This document shows positions 1 through 8,996 of a stretch of DNA of 64,000 nucleotides, in pieces. The notes under the pieces are model-generated. The model ran no database searches. It was not told where the DNA came from and was given only the letters and a program-made list of their open reading frames with translations. Numbering within the stretch: the first letter of the stretch is position 1; each line of letters begins with the position of its first letter. The DNA is from CAKZSB01 sp964573105 (GTDB lineage Bacteria > Pseudomonadota > Gammaproteobacteria > Granulosicoccales > Granulosicoccaceae), in assembly GCA_964573105.1 (NCBI GenBank), contig CAZNIS010000004.1:98767-162766 (forward strand), read 5' to 3'. Made by a program: the position numbers and the translations under genes.

Positions 1-781
1 GCCCACCGGCGAGATCCGACAGAATATCGCCGAACATGTTCTCCATCACCAGCACATCAAAGTCCCACGGGCGACGGATCAAATCGAGCGCCTGCGCATC
101 GACATAGCTGTAGCTGGTGTCGATATCGCTGTGACGCGCTGCGACTTCATCAAAGATCTTCCTGAAAAAAGCCATCGAGTTGAAGACGTTGGCCTTGTCT
201 ACGCAGGTCAGCATGCCGGCGCTGCCGCGCTCTTTGCGCTTGCGCGCCAGGCGAAAGCCAAAGTCGTGCAATTTCTCGGTGGTGGCGCGTGTGATTCTAA
301 GCGTGTCGCGCACTTCCTCATCGCCGATAATTTCACTGCGATTGTGCACCGAGGCCGAGTAAAACAAGCCTTCAGTGGATTCTCGCAACACGACGAAATC
401 GATGTTGGCGGCGCGCGCATCGGCCAGCCGTTGCGGGGCGTTCGGGTAGGCTTTGACCGGCCGAATACCGGCGTAGAGTTGATAGATTTCACGCAATCGC
501 AGATGCGGTGAGATTTCAGTGCCGTCTTTGGCACGAATAGACGGCAGCCCGATGGCGCCCAGAAAGATCGCATCGCAGCGACCGGCTGCCACCTCACCAT
601 CCGGCTCGATGTCATTGCCGGTCTCCTGGTAATACCCGGCACCGGCGTGAATCTCGCGGGTCGCGAGTGTACCGGCTGCGGTCTTCTTCATCGCCGCTTC
701 TACGACGGCCATGGTGGCGTCGCTGACGTCCACTCCAATACCGTCACCTTTGATCAGCGCTATCTGTGCCGCCTGTTGCAA
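1..781 (-). CDS. Isocitrate/isopropylmalate dehydrogenase-family protein (C-terminus beyond window)
   Basis: NAD(P)- and metal-dependent decarboxylating dehydrogenase of the isopropylmalate/isocitrate/tartrate dehydrogenase superfamily. The reverse-strand frame is open from the window edge. The N-terminus has the family start IALIKGDGIG, and the visible end has the metal/substrate-binding block FDVLVMENMFGDILSDLAGG. The middle carries LRESTEGLFYS, equivalent to the conserved RE-TEG loop. I chose TTG at 781 because an AGGGAG ribosome site lies 9 bases upstream and the next in-frame ATG would remove the first beta strand. The substrate cannot be read from sequence: it could be isopropylmalate, tartrate/malate or another 2-hydroxy acid. 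It is divergent from the SDR gene at 965. About 100 C-terminal residues are missing. Confidence 0.85.
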   Translation of the reverse strand, partial: MQQAAQIALIKGDGIGVDVSDATMAVVEAAMKKTAAGTLATREIHAGAGYYQETGNDIEPDGEVAAGRCDAIFLGAIGLPSIRAKDGTEISPHLRLREIYQLYAGIRPVKAYPNAPQRLADARAANIDFVVLRESTEGLFYSASVHNRSEIIGDEEVRDTLRITRATTEKLHDFGFRLARKRKERGSAGMLTCVDKANVFNSMAFFRKIFDEVAARHSDIDTSYSYVDAQALDLIRRPWDFDVLVMENMFGDILSDLAGG

Positions 782-964
782 TGTGCCAAGCTCCCTAATG
801 GTTGATGAATGGCTCGAACCCGTGCAGGCCGGTTGCCGTGTAAGACACTTGTCGTCAGTGTGCAGTGGCGTATTATCACGGCAGCGGCAGGCATTATTCC
901 ACCGCTCTTTGAACAACGCTTGCCACCTGGCCCGCCAACAACCCTGCCGCAATCGAGGAAACAC

Positions 965-1732
965 ATGTACAAGCCCTTTGATCTGACCGGACGCAAGGCC
1001 CTGATCACCGGTGGCAACGGCGGTATCGGTCTCGGCATGGCACAGGCGCTGTTACAGGCCGGCGCCGACGTGGCGATTTGGGGCTCCAACCCCGACAAGA
1101 CCGATCGCGCGGTCGAGCAACTGGCGGCCGAGGGTGGGAACGTATCGGGCTTCAGCTGCGATGTCGGTGACGAGCAGATGGTCCAGCAGGTGATGGAAGA
1201 AACACTGGCGACACTCGGCGGACTAGATGCGTGCTTTGCCAACGCCGGTGTCTCCTCGCTGCCAACCCCGATCGCCGACATGACGGCCGATGAATTTCGC
1301 CGCGTACAGCGGGTCAATGTAGACGGGGTGTTCTATACCTTTCGCGCCGCCACCATTGCCATGCAGCAGGCCGGCAACGGCGGATCACTGGTCGCCACCG
1401 CCAGCACTGCCGCCATCGAGGGGGCAGCGCGCAACAGTCACTACGGTGCGTCAAAAGGGGCCATAACCTCCTATGTGCGCGCGCTGGCCGTGGAACTTGC
1501 GCGCTATCGCATTCGCGTGAACTCCATTCTGCCCGGCTGGATTACCACCGACATGACCGCGAGGGCGATGGCCGATGAGCGCTTCAGCAGCAATGTGATG
1601 CCGCGAATTCCCGCGCGCCGCTGGGGCACTATCGAGGATTTCGGTGGCATCGCCGTCTATCTGATGAGCGATGCATCGTCCTACACCACGGGCGAACAGT
1701 TCGTCATCGACGGCGGCTACACAAAATTTTAA
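965..1732 (+). CDS. SDR-family NAD(P)-dependent oxidoreductase
   Basis: Classical short-chain dehydrogenase/reductase of 255 residues, a normal length for the family. It shows the cofactor motif TGGNGGIG (residues 15-22), the NAG motif (93-95), catalytic Ser147, and Tyr160/Lys164 in YGASK. The C-terminal block GEQFVIDGGY is typical of glucose/3-oxoacyl-type members. ATG 965 is preceded by GAGGAA at close spacing. The frame stays open upstream to about 809, but that extension lacks family similarity. The amidase gene follows about 40 bases downstream on the same strand, so the two may be co-transcribed. The substrate is unknown; an alcohol or keto-acid oxidoreduction is the general expectation. 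Confidence 0.9.
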   Translation: MYKPFDLTGRKALITGGNGGIGLGMAQALLQAGADVAIWGSNPDKTDRAVEQLAAEGGNVSGFSCDVGDEQMVQQVMEETLATLGGLDACFANAGVSSLPTPIADMTADEFRRVQRVNVDGVFYTFRAATIAMQQAGNGGSLVATASTAAIEGAARNSHYGASKGAITSYVRALAVELARYRIRVNSILPGWITTDMTARAMADERFSSNVMPRIPARRWGTIEDFGGIAVYLMSDASSYTTGEQFVIDGGYTKF

Positions 1733-1769
1733 TCCGGCTCAACATCACTACCGCCTGACAGCCATCGCG

Positions 1770-3173
1770 ATGAGCAAGCCGCTCTACGCCATGAGCGCCA
1801 CGGCACTAGCCGCCGCCATCCGGCGGCGCGAGGTGTCGAGCCGCGAGGTGATCGACGCCCACCTCGCGCGCATCGAGGCCATCAACCCCAGGCTCAATGC
1901 GCTGCCGGTAGTGATGGCGGAAGAGGCGCAGGAACTGGCCGACGCCGCCGATGCGGCGCTTGCACGCGGCACATTGCACGGCCCGTTACACGGTGTGCCT
2001 ATCACGGTAAAAGAGAACATCGATGTCGCGGGCACCGCGACCACGCGCGGTGTGATTGCCTACCGGGATGCGGTTGCCACGCAGGATGCGCCGGTAATAG
2101 GCCATCTTAAACAGGCCGGCGCGATCGTGATCGCACGCAGCAATATGCCTGACTTTGGCATGCGCTGGCACACCGACAACGCCCTGCATGGGGCGACCTT
2201 AAACCCGTGGCATTCGCAGTACACACCCGGCGGCTCCAGCGGCGGTGAGGCAGCGGCCATTGCCACCGGTATGTCACCGCTGGGCATCGGTAACGATATG
2301 GGTGGATCGACGCGCCAGCCGGCGATCAACTGCGGCATCTACGGGCTGCGCCCGACTACCGGCCGGGTGTCGCGGGTGATGAGCAGTGCCAACGACGAGG
2401 CACCGATGTTCTACGAACAGATCGCCTGCGTGAATGGCCCAATGGCGCGCAGCGTCGAGGATCTGCAACTGGCGCTGTCGATCATGCAGCAGCCCGACCC
2501 GCGCGACCCGATCTGGCAGCCGGCCACCAGACCTGCCGCCTGCAGCGTCGATAACCGCATTGGACTGATCACGCAACTCGATGACGACCCTGTCTCACCG
2601 GCAGTCGCTCGCGCGCTCCAGACAGCCGCCGATGCATTGCGCGCGGCGGGTCATAAGGTTGAGGAGATTCAGGCGCCAATGCTGCGCGAGGCCGACGACA
2701 TCATTCAGCGCCTGGCGCAGTTTGAGGTGACAGACTACCTGGAAGACATGCAGTCCATGCTAAGCCCGGACGCACGAACATTTCTAAGTGCTGCACTTAC
2801 GGAGCGTACCGTCGATGGTGCAAGCTATCGCGACGCGATTGCACAGCGCTACGTGGTGGCGCGGCGCTGGCGCGAACTGATGGAATCATTTCCACTGATA
2901 TTGGGGCCAGTGTCAACCATGGAGCCTTTCGCGGTCGGCGCCGACACAGCGCAAAAAGCGGATATTCAGCAGATCATCCGATCGTTTCGACTGACCGAGC
3001 TGTGCAACCTGTTGGGCTTAGCTGCCATCGCACTGCCGGTGACGATCGAAAATCAACTGCCACAGGGCGTGCAACTGATTGCCCGGCCATTTGATGAGTT
3101 GCGTTGTTTCAAGGCTGCGATGGTGGTTGAAAAAAGTGCCGAAGTCACCTCGCCAATCGAGCCGCTGTGCTAA
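1770..3173 (+). CDS. Amidase signature-family hydrolase
   Basis: Amidase of the GatA/FAAH signature family, 467 residues. The Ser-cisSer-Lys triad is visible: Lys81 in TVKEN, Ser156 in the GGSSGG loop (154-159), and nucleophile Ser180 in GNDMGGSTRQPA. The 24-residue spacing between the two serines matches the family. ATG 1770 starts a normal amidase N-terminus; the longer open frame from 1671 would run into the SDR gene. There are no GatB/GatC neighbours, so this is more likely a metabolic amide or aryl-amide hydrolase than the tRNA amidotransferase subunit. It follows the SDR gene closely on the same strand and converges with the LysR gene, with about 20 bases between stops. Confidence 0.88.
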   Translation: MSKPLYAMSATALAAAIRRREVSSREVIDAHLARIEAINPRLNALPVVMAEEAQELADAADAALARGTLHGPLHGVPITVKENIDVAGTATTRGVIAYRDAVATQDAPVIGHLKQAGAIVIARSNMPDFGMRWHTDNALHGATLNPWHSQYTPGGSSGGEAAAIATGMSPLGIGNDMGGSTRQPAINCGIYGLRPTTGRVSRVMSSANDEAPMFYEQIACVNGPMARSVEDLQLALSIMQQPDPRDPIWQPATRPAACSVDNRIGLITQLDDDPVSPAVARALQTAADALRAAGHKVEEIQAPMLREADDIIQRLAQFEVTDYLEDMQSMLSPDARTFLSAALTERTVDGASYRDAIAQRYVVARRWRELMESFPLILGPVSTMEPFAVGADTAQKADIQQIIRSFRLTELCNLLGLAAIALPVTIENQLPQGVQLIARPFDELRCFKAAMVVEKSAEVTSPIEPLC

Positions 3174-3193
3174 TCGTGCGGCACTCGCGCAAG

Positions 3194-4123
3194 CTACATC
3201 TCGGTGGTTGCAAAATACTGCTGCAGTTCATCAACAAACATTTTGACTTTGGCCGGCGCGCGCCGGCCACCGGGATAGACCGCATAGACTGCCACATCGC
3301 CATCTGATGGCGCGGCGATGTAGTCATCCAAAAGCGGCACCAGTGACCCCTCTTCGACCCGATCGGCGACGATCCAGTCGACCAGCAGAATAATACCGAG
3401 CCCGGCCATTGCCGCCCGCACCAGCACATCGGACGAATTGGCCTTGATTGCGCCACTAACCAGAATCTCGTGTAGACCATCCGCTCCCTGAAAGCGCCAG
3501 ATCTTGGCGCCGGCCCGCCACAGTGAAGACACTTGCTCAAACTCGAAGGTCAGGCAGTTGTGGCTTTGCAGATCTTCCGGGTGTAGCGGTTGACCAAACC
3601 GTTCAATGTATGCCGGGCTGGCATAGACACGCCGGTTGATCGGTGCCAGCTTGCGCGCCACCAGCGTCGATGAATCATCGAGCGTGGCGATTCGCACGGC
3701 GACATCGATCCCGCCACCGATGATATCGACGATGCTGTCGGACAACTGCACCTCGGCTGTGACCTCTGGCCAGCGCTGAAGATAACGGGCCAGAGTCGGC
3801 ACCACATGCAGCCGCCCCAGCACCGTCGGTGCGCTGATCCGCAATACGCCAGCCGGTGACTGATCAAAGTCGCGCACCGCCTGACCAGCCTCCGCAAGGT
3901 CCGCCAGTATGCGCTGCGCGCGGGTGTTGAAAATCTCGCCGGCCTCGGTCAGCGACAGTGTGCGCGTGGTGCGAATGAACAGCATCGCCTGCAGCTCTTG
4001 CTCCAGTTGCGTGATCTGCCGCGATACCGACGAGGCGGCCAGCCCAAGCTTGCGGGCTGCCGTGGAAAAGCTGCCAGCCTCGACGACGGCGACGAATATC
4101 TGCAGCGAGCTGGTAGAGATCAT
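3194..4123 (-). CDS. LysR-family transcriptional regulator
   Basis: LysR-type regulator of 309 residues. The N-terminal winged helix-turn-helix is clear (FSTAARKLGLAASSVSRQI), followed by a periplasmic-binding-like effector domain of normal length. I chose ATG 4123 because it places MISTSSLQIFVAVVEAG at the usual LysR start; a GTG at 4153 would add ten atypical residues. The sequence resembles the CrgA/DsdC-like group that often regulates a neighbouring oxidoreductase or hydrolase. It converges with the SDR-amidase pair and is divergent from the small gene at 4234. The target is not known; the amidase/SDR genes and the 4124-4233 spacer are candidates. Confidence 0.88.
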   Translation of the reverse strand: MISTSSLQIFVAVVEAGSFSTAARKLGLAASSVSRQITQLEQELQAMLFIRTTRTLSLTEAGEIFNTRAQRILADLAEAGQAVRDFDQSPAGVLRISAPTVLGRLHVVPTLARYLQRWPEVTAEVQLSDSIVDIIGGGIDVAVRIATLDDSSTLVARKLAPINRRVYASPAYIERFGQPLHPEDLQSHNCLTFEFEQVSSLWRAGAKIWRFQGADGLHEILVSGAIKANSSDVLVRAAMAGLGIILLVDWIVADRVEEGSLVPLLDDYIAAPSDGDVAVYAVYPGGRRAPAKVKMFVDELQQYFATTEM

Positions 4124-4233
4124 TATTGCGTTTGATGCAAAGGTGTTTCGCACAATAGCAGATTTATAGGCACGGGCCGCAAGCCTATATTGATCTCAAG
4201 CCAAACGGCACCACCCCCAAAAGGAGAATTTCA

Positions 4234-4428
4234 ATGCGCCATTCAATCAACGATCAACTGTCTCTGGAAACACTGGACGCGGCTATCTATCCCACGCGTG
4301 GCAGCATCGAAGCGGTTCGCTCGGCTGCCATCCGGGAAATGTGGCAGTCCCTCGGCCATGCGCTGACAAGCGCCTGGGGCCGCCGTCCACAGCGTGCTCC
4401 CCTGACCCCGCAAGCCGCGGCTGCCTGA
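4234..4428 (+). CDS. Small protein of unknown function, 64 aa
   Basis: Short gene with AAGGAG about 8 bases before the ATG and a strong intrinsic terminator 24 bases after the stop, so it is very likely a real monocistronic gene. The product is basic toward its C-terminus (AWGRRPQRAP) with an amphipathic middle (IREMWQSLGHALTSAW). It resembles the N-terminal half of DUF1127/YjiS-type small proteins but lacks their LRDIG motif, so I do not assign it. No signal peptide or membrane segment is visible. It is divergent from the LysR gene. Confidence 0.65.
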   Translation: MRHSINDQLSLETLDAAIYPTRGSIEAVRSAAIREMWQSLGHALTSAWGRRPQRAPLTPQAAAA

Positions 4429-4451
4429 TGGCAGCATCATCGCTGCAAACG

Positions 4452-4478
4452 AAAAAGGGGCCATTGCGGCCCCTTTTT
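4452..4478. terminator. Bidirectional intrinsic terminator
   Basis: Stem GGGGCC/GGCCCC around the loop ATTGC, flanked by A5 on the left and T5 on the right. It can therefore terminate the small gene on the plus strand and the LruC-type gene (stop at 4499) on the minus strand. Confidence 0.85.
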
Positions 4479-4498
4479 CCACATCTGTCAGGCAACGA

Positions 4499-6600
4499 CT
4501 AACGAGTCGCGCTACCCGTCACGAACGTCAGATCCGGTGCATCAGCAGGGCGTCTGTACCAGTCTCTGGCCTCCTCGCCACCGCTTTGCACCCAGTCGAT
4601 AAACGCGGGGTACGCGCGGCTGATATCGATAAATTCAGCCGGGTAGTCGATCGGAAACGGTACGTCGATCATCCACGGCAGATTGCTGTTGTTAATGTAG
4701 AAGGTGTCAACGCCATTAGATGCATCATCCCCAGCACCGAACAGTGACAGGTCCTGACCGCTGGTTGGTCTGTGGTGCGGCAGATGGATCTCGATGTCGC
4801 GTACGCTGCCGTTGTCGCGATAGATCTCACCTCCAAGGGCATTCAGGCGCGTGTAGCCCGCCAGATCCGGCCCCACTTTGTGGGCGTACAGATACGGATT
4901 GTACGGCGCTGCACCCAGTGCCGAACGCTCGACCGGATTGGCAAACGTCAACTGAAAATCGAAACTGCTGACATCGCTGGAATCGCAACCCGGCAGGGTG
5001 TGAAAGGTCCAGCACTCTGCACTGCCGCCCTGCCAGGTGTGTGCCCAGGCATCGTCGAATATCGAGTAATTAAGATAGACCGCATCGGCGATCGGATCGA
5101 TTGATTCGCCATTCAGGGTGACGGACTCGACGTTATCGGCGAATACCGAGTCACCCAGTGAGACGGCAAAGCCATTGTGAAAGGCCGCGCCGCGCGCCTG
5201 CAACTGGTATTCGATTTCAACGTCTTTGATCTGTCCGCCGCTGTTCAGCACTTCGCGAACCCGATAGCGCACCACCATGTCGTTCATGTCGTAGTCACCC
5301 TGCAGCGGCCAGTTGTCTTCAGCCAGCAGTGTGCCCCACTCGTTCTCACCCGGATAGTACTGCTCGAAGGCGCGGCTTGCGTCGTTGTCGTCGATGTCGG
5401 TTGTGTCTGTCACGCCATCTTCATCAGCATCGACGGCGGCATCATCGTTTGACAGCACCGGAATGCTCGCACTATTGGCCAGCGCATCGGCCGGCGAGAC
5501 TTCAACCTGCACGATCAGATCGTTGTAGTCTTTATCGCTGTAGCTGTAGTCGAGGCGAATATCCTCAAAACCCAGCCAGAACCGCCGCGTGTTTTGCGCC
5601 AGATCCACCTCTTCACCCAGCATCACAATGTGTTTGCGATCCGCTTCGTGGCTTTCGGGATTCAGATCAGACAAGGTATAGAAGTGATGGCCGTTGTAGC
5701 CTCGACCGCGACCCGAAGACCAGCCGTTGGCTGCGAGCCAGAAACCTAGACCGGCGTCGCCGTTTGCCGGATCGATCTCGCCCAGGAAAATACTCGCGCC
5801 AGAACGCAAACCGCCACCACTACCGGCCAGTGAGGTGTTCGGGAATAGCACTTTTGCGGTATCCACCTCGTCGTGGCTGGCCGGCGGATTGGCCGGATCG
5901 TAGGAGAAAAAACCAAACGTGTTGCGATAGCCCGCACCCTCGTGCAGAAAAGACACCATCACTTTGGCGGGGCGGGAGAATTCGAGATTGCTGCCAGAGG
6001 CATCGGCATTGAGAAAACGTGTTGCCGGTGTGCCGCCTTCCGGCAGCGCCTCACCAATCATTTTCAGCGTATCGCTCTGCACGCTGATGTTGCACAGATC
6101 ACCAGCGACCATGGTCTCCATATCGCAGGCACCCGCTCTGCGTATGCCTTGAGGATGACCGTACCAGTAGTTGTAGCTGGTGAAAAACGGCTGCAGAAAG
6201 TAATCGCCTGATGCAGCGTTGCCAAGTACCTGGCGACGGGTTGAATCATTGGCCGGCACGGCATCGAGTGCCAGCACCGCCTCGTCGGTTTCCGGCCCGA
6301 ATGTTCCGTTGGCCTGAAAACCATCCACCTCTTGGGTGATCGGCACATAGGCGACGGCCGCAACGCCCATCAATTGCGTCACCACATAGACGTAGCCCTT
6401 GGCCGCGACGTGACCGGGCAGCTGCAATTCACCGGTCGCACTGCCATCACTGGCAGAGACCGATTGTAAATACGGAGACAGTCCTTCCAGTTCCTCGGCG
6501 AACGGCTCGCGCATGTCTTCATCCAGCGCCGCATCTACCGCAGCGTAAACGGCAAAGCCTACGCCGGCCGCTGGTTGCCCATCGATATCGAGCAGCTGCA
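4499..6600 (-). CDS. DUF4114/LruC-domain secreted protein (N-terminus lost in assembly gap)
   Basis: Large exported or surface protein of which about 700 C-terminal residues are visible. After a carboxypeptidase-regulatory-like segment (QLLDIDGQPAAGVGF), the middle matches DUF4114: a jelly-roll-like region ending in YSDKDYNDLIVQVEV. Next comes an acidic DADEDGVTD calcium-loop-like stretch, then the LruC domain with its hallmark GDYDMNDMVVRYRV. Such proteins are usually secreted by gammaproteobacteria and of unknown function. The start and any signal peptide lie in or beyond the N run. An apparent in-frame continuation across the gap to 6715 is an artefact. Two-base scars in frame around the gap cannot be interpreted. 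Confidence 0.8.
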
Positions 6601-6700
6601 NNNNNNNNNNNNNNNNNNNNNNNNNNNNNNNNNNNNNNNNNNNNNNNNNNNNNNNNNNNNNNNNNNNNNNNNNNNNNNNNNNNNNNNNNNNNNNNNNNNN
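6601..6700. other. Assembly gap (100 N)
   Basis: Exactly 100 unknown bases, the conventional placeholder for a scaffold join of unknown true length. It removes the start of the LruC-type gene and the end of the hydroxyacid dehydrogenase gene. Whether other genes lie inside cannot be known. Confidence 0.99.
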
Positions 6701-7548
6701 CCGGGGTGATCCCACAGCGCATGGTCGGTCGGTAACGGTTCGGTATCGAATACATCCAGCACAGCTCGCGCCGGGGTGCCGGCATCCAGTGCCGCCATCA
6801 GTGCCGATTCATCCACCAGTGCTCCTCGCGCCACATTGATCAGCAGTGAACCGGATTTCATCGCAGATAAAAACTGGTTGTCGACCATGCGATCGGTCTG
6901 TGGCGTGTGCGGGCAGGCCAGCACAACAACGTCTGAATGTGGCAACTCATCGATCAGCTGTGCTTGCGAGATCGTGCGATCGGCCAGTGGATCCTGCGTA
7001 TCCGATTGTCGCACCGCTACGATTTGAGCATCGAATGCTCTGGCTCGCTTCGCCACTGCTTTGCCGATGTGTCCAAAGCCTGCGATCAGCCATTGACTGC
7101 CGGCCAGCTCGGCAAAGCGCTGCATCTTCCAGGTCTTGCTATGCTGTTGGGACTGACGCTGCTGCATCCCCTGTGTGTGGAAAAGTGCATAGCCCAGTAC
7201 GTACTCGGCAATCGGCAGCGCCTGCGCGCCACTTTTACTGATGCGAATGCCATGCTGTGACAGCATCTGGTACAGCGGATGGTCCAGGCCCGCGTTGAGC
7301 GTTTGTATCCACTGCATTGAGCTAAAGCTCGCCAGCGCCTCACAGTAGGGTTTCATGAGTTTGGCGCGCATCACGTCAAAGCTGACCCAGCCCGCCTGCG
7401 GTGCCACCTCGGCCGCACTGACTATGGAACCATTTCTTTGCAGACTGCCATCGACCTGCCACAGCACCGGTGTGACCTGCGGATAACGCTCGGTGATCTG
7501 TGCACCGACGCGCTGCCATGACTCGTCGAATATCAGTATTTCGCTCAT
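6701..7548 (-). CDS. D-isomer-specific 2-hydroxyacid dehydrogenase (C-terminus lost in gap)
   Basis: NAD(P)-dependent D-2-hydroxyacid dehydrogenase family, 282 visible residues of an expected 310-320. It has the Rossmann motif GFGHIG (157-162), catalytic Arg241 in NVARGALVD, and Glu270 in DVFDTEPLP. The catalytic His, which normally follows in a TPH motif, would fall in the N run. It resembles the GhrA/YcdW-like glyoxylate/hydroxypyruvate reductase group, but the substrate is not certain. The ATG is 7 bases after the tyrS stop, so the two are probably co-transcribed. Confidence 0.88.
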
Positions 7549-7555
7549 GGCTTGA

Positions 7556-8806
7556 TCACACGGGCCTGATCAGCACGTGGCGCTTTTTGCCAAACGACAG
7601 TTTGACCACGCCATCCTGCAGCTGGCTGTCATCAATGGTCATGCGCTCGTCGCTGACAGGCTGATCATTGACCTTGACCGCACCACCCTTGACGCTGCGC
7701 CGCGCCTCGCCATTACTGGCGGCAAGTCCACCCTGCACCATCAGGCTAAGCAGGCCGGTACCGGCTGACAGTTCCGCTGCGGCGATTTCGATCGACGGCA
7801 AATCTGCGGCTGTCTGCCCCTGCTCAAAGGTTTGTCTGGCTGTCTCCGCCGCCTGCTCTGCTGCGTCCCGGCCGTGCAGCATGGCGGTGACTTCGGTGGC
7901 GAGCACTTTTTTTGCCTCGTTCATCTCGACACCCTGCAGCGCGCCAAGCCGGGCAATTTCATCCAGTGGCAGTGCGGTGTAGAGCTTCAGGAATCGTTCG
8001 ACATCGGCGTCTTCGGTGTTGCGCCAGAACTGCCAGAAATCGTAGGGGCTCAGCATATCGGCGTTTAACCACACAGCGCCACTGGCCGTCTTGCCCATCT
8101 TGGCGCCCGACGAGGTCGTCAGCAGCGGTGAGGTGAGTGCGAAAAGCTGCATGCCGTGCATACGTCTGCCCAGCTCAATACCGTTGACAATATTGCCCCA
8201 CTGATCCGATCCACCCATCTGCAGCGAGCAGTCGCAGCGTTTGGCAAGCTCAACAAAATCGTAGGCCTGCAGAATCATGTAGTTGAATTCCAGAAACGAC
8301 AGCGATTGCTCGCGATCCAGCCGCAGCTTGACCGAATCAAACGACAGCATGCGGTTGACTGAAAAGTGTCGCCCCACGTCGCGCAGAAATTCTACGTAGT
8401 TGATGTCCATCAACCAGTCGGCGTTATTGATCATCAGCGCGTTGCCGCCCTGATCGGTAAAGTCGAGGTAGCTGCTAAACGCCTGCCTGATGCCCACCAG
8501 GTTGCTTTCAATGCCTTCGGCGGTGAGCATTTTTCGCGCTTCGTCCTTGAAAGACGGATCGCCGATCATCGAGGTGCCGCCACCCATCAATGCGATCGGC
8601 CGATGGCCGGTCTGCTGCATCCAGTAGAGCATCATAATCTGGATCAGCGAGCCCGCGTGCAGACTGGTGGCGGTGGCGTCAAATCCGATATAACCGGTGA
8701 CGGTTTGGCTTGCGAACAGCTTGTCGAGGCCGTCGTCATCGGACGTCTGATGAATAAATCCGCGCGCCGCAAGGGTCTGCAGAAAGTCTGATTTGAATGC
8801 GTTCAT
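7556..8806 (-). CDS. tyrS: Tyrosyl-tRNA synthetase
   Basis: Charges tRNA-Tyr with tyrosine in the cytoplasm; class I aminoacyl-tRNA synthetase of 416 residues. The HIGH-type signature is HAGS (50-53), with FDATA just before it. The tyrosine/adenylate pocket SLQMGGSDQWGNI is present, as is the KMSKS-type loop AKMGKT (235-240). A C-terminal S4 RNA-binding domain ends in VKLSFGKKRHVLI. I chose ATG 8806 (MNAFKSDF); a 13-residue upstream extension does not look like the family. It is the first gene of a likely pair with the 2-hydroxyacid dehydrogenase. Confidence 0.97.
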   Translation of the reverse strand: MNAFKSDFLQTLAARGFIHQTSDDDGLDKLFASQTVTGYIGFDATATSLHAGSLIQIMMLYWMQQTGHRPIALMGGGTSMIGDPSFKDEARKMLTAEGIESNLVGIRQAFSSYLDFTDQGGNALMINNADWLMDINYVEFLRDVGRHFSVNRMLSFDSVKLRLDREQSLSFLEFNYMILQAYDFVELAKRCDCSLQMGGSDQWGNIVNGIELGRRMHGMQLFALTSPLLTTSSGAKMGKTASGAVWLNADMLSPYDFWQFWRNTEDADVERFLKLYTALPLDEIARLGALQGVEMNEAKKVLATEVTAMLHGRDAAEQAAETARQTFEQGQTAADLPSIEIAAAELSAGTGLLSLMVQGGLAASNGEARRSVKGGAVKVNDQPVSDERMTIDDSQLQDGVVKLSFGKKRHVLIRPV

Positions 8807-8996
8807 TGACAGTACTGGTGCTGAAACTAAAGAGCAGAGTGGCAACCGTGTTGCTACCGGAAAGCGGGCAAAGTCGTGCCTGGAACGCGCAATTATACCT
8901 GTTTCAACCGCTGTCTATCGCCCGTTGATCGCAGCGACAAATGCGCAGGGTGGTCCACCCCGGATCACCGTCAAGATGCTATGTCAACTATAACAA

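Noticed and set aside
809..964. N-terminal extension of the SDR frame upstream of ATG 965
   Set aside because: The extra 52 residues show no SDR similarity, and a good ribosome site precedes ATG 965.
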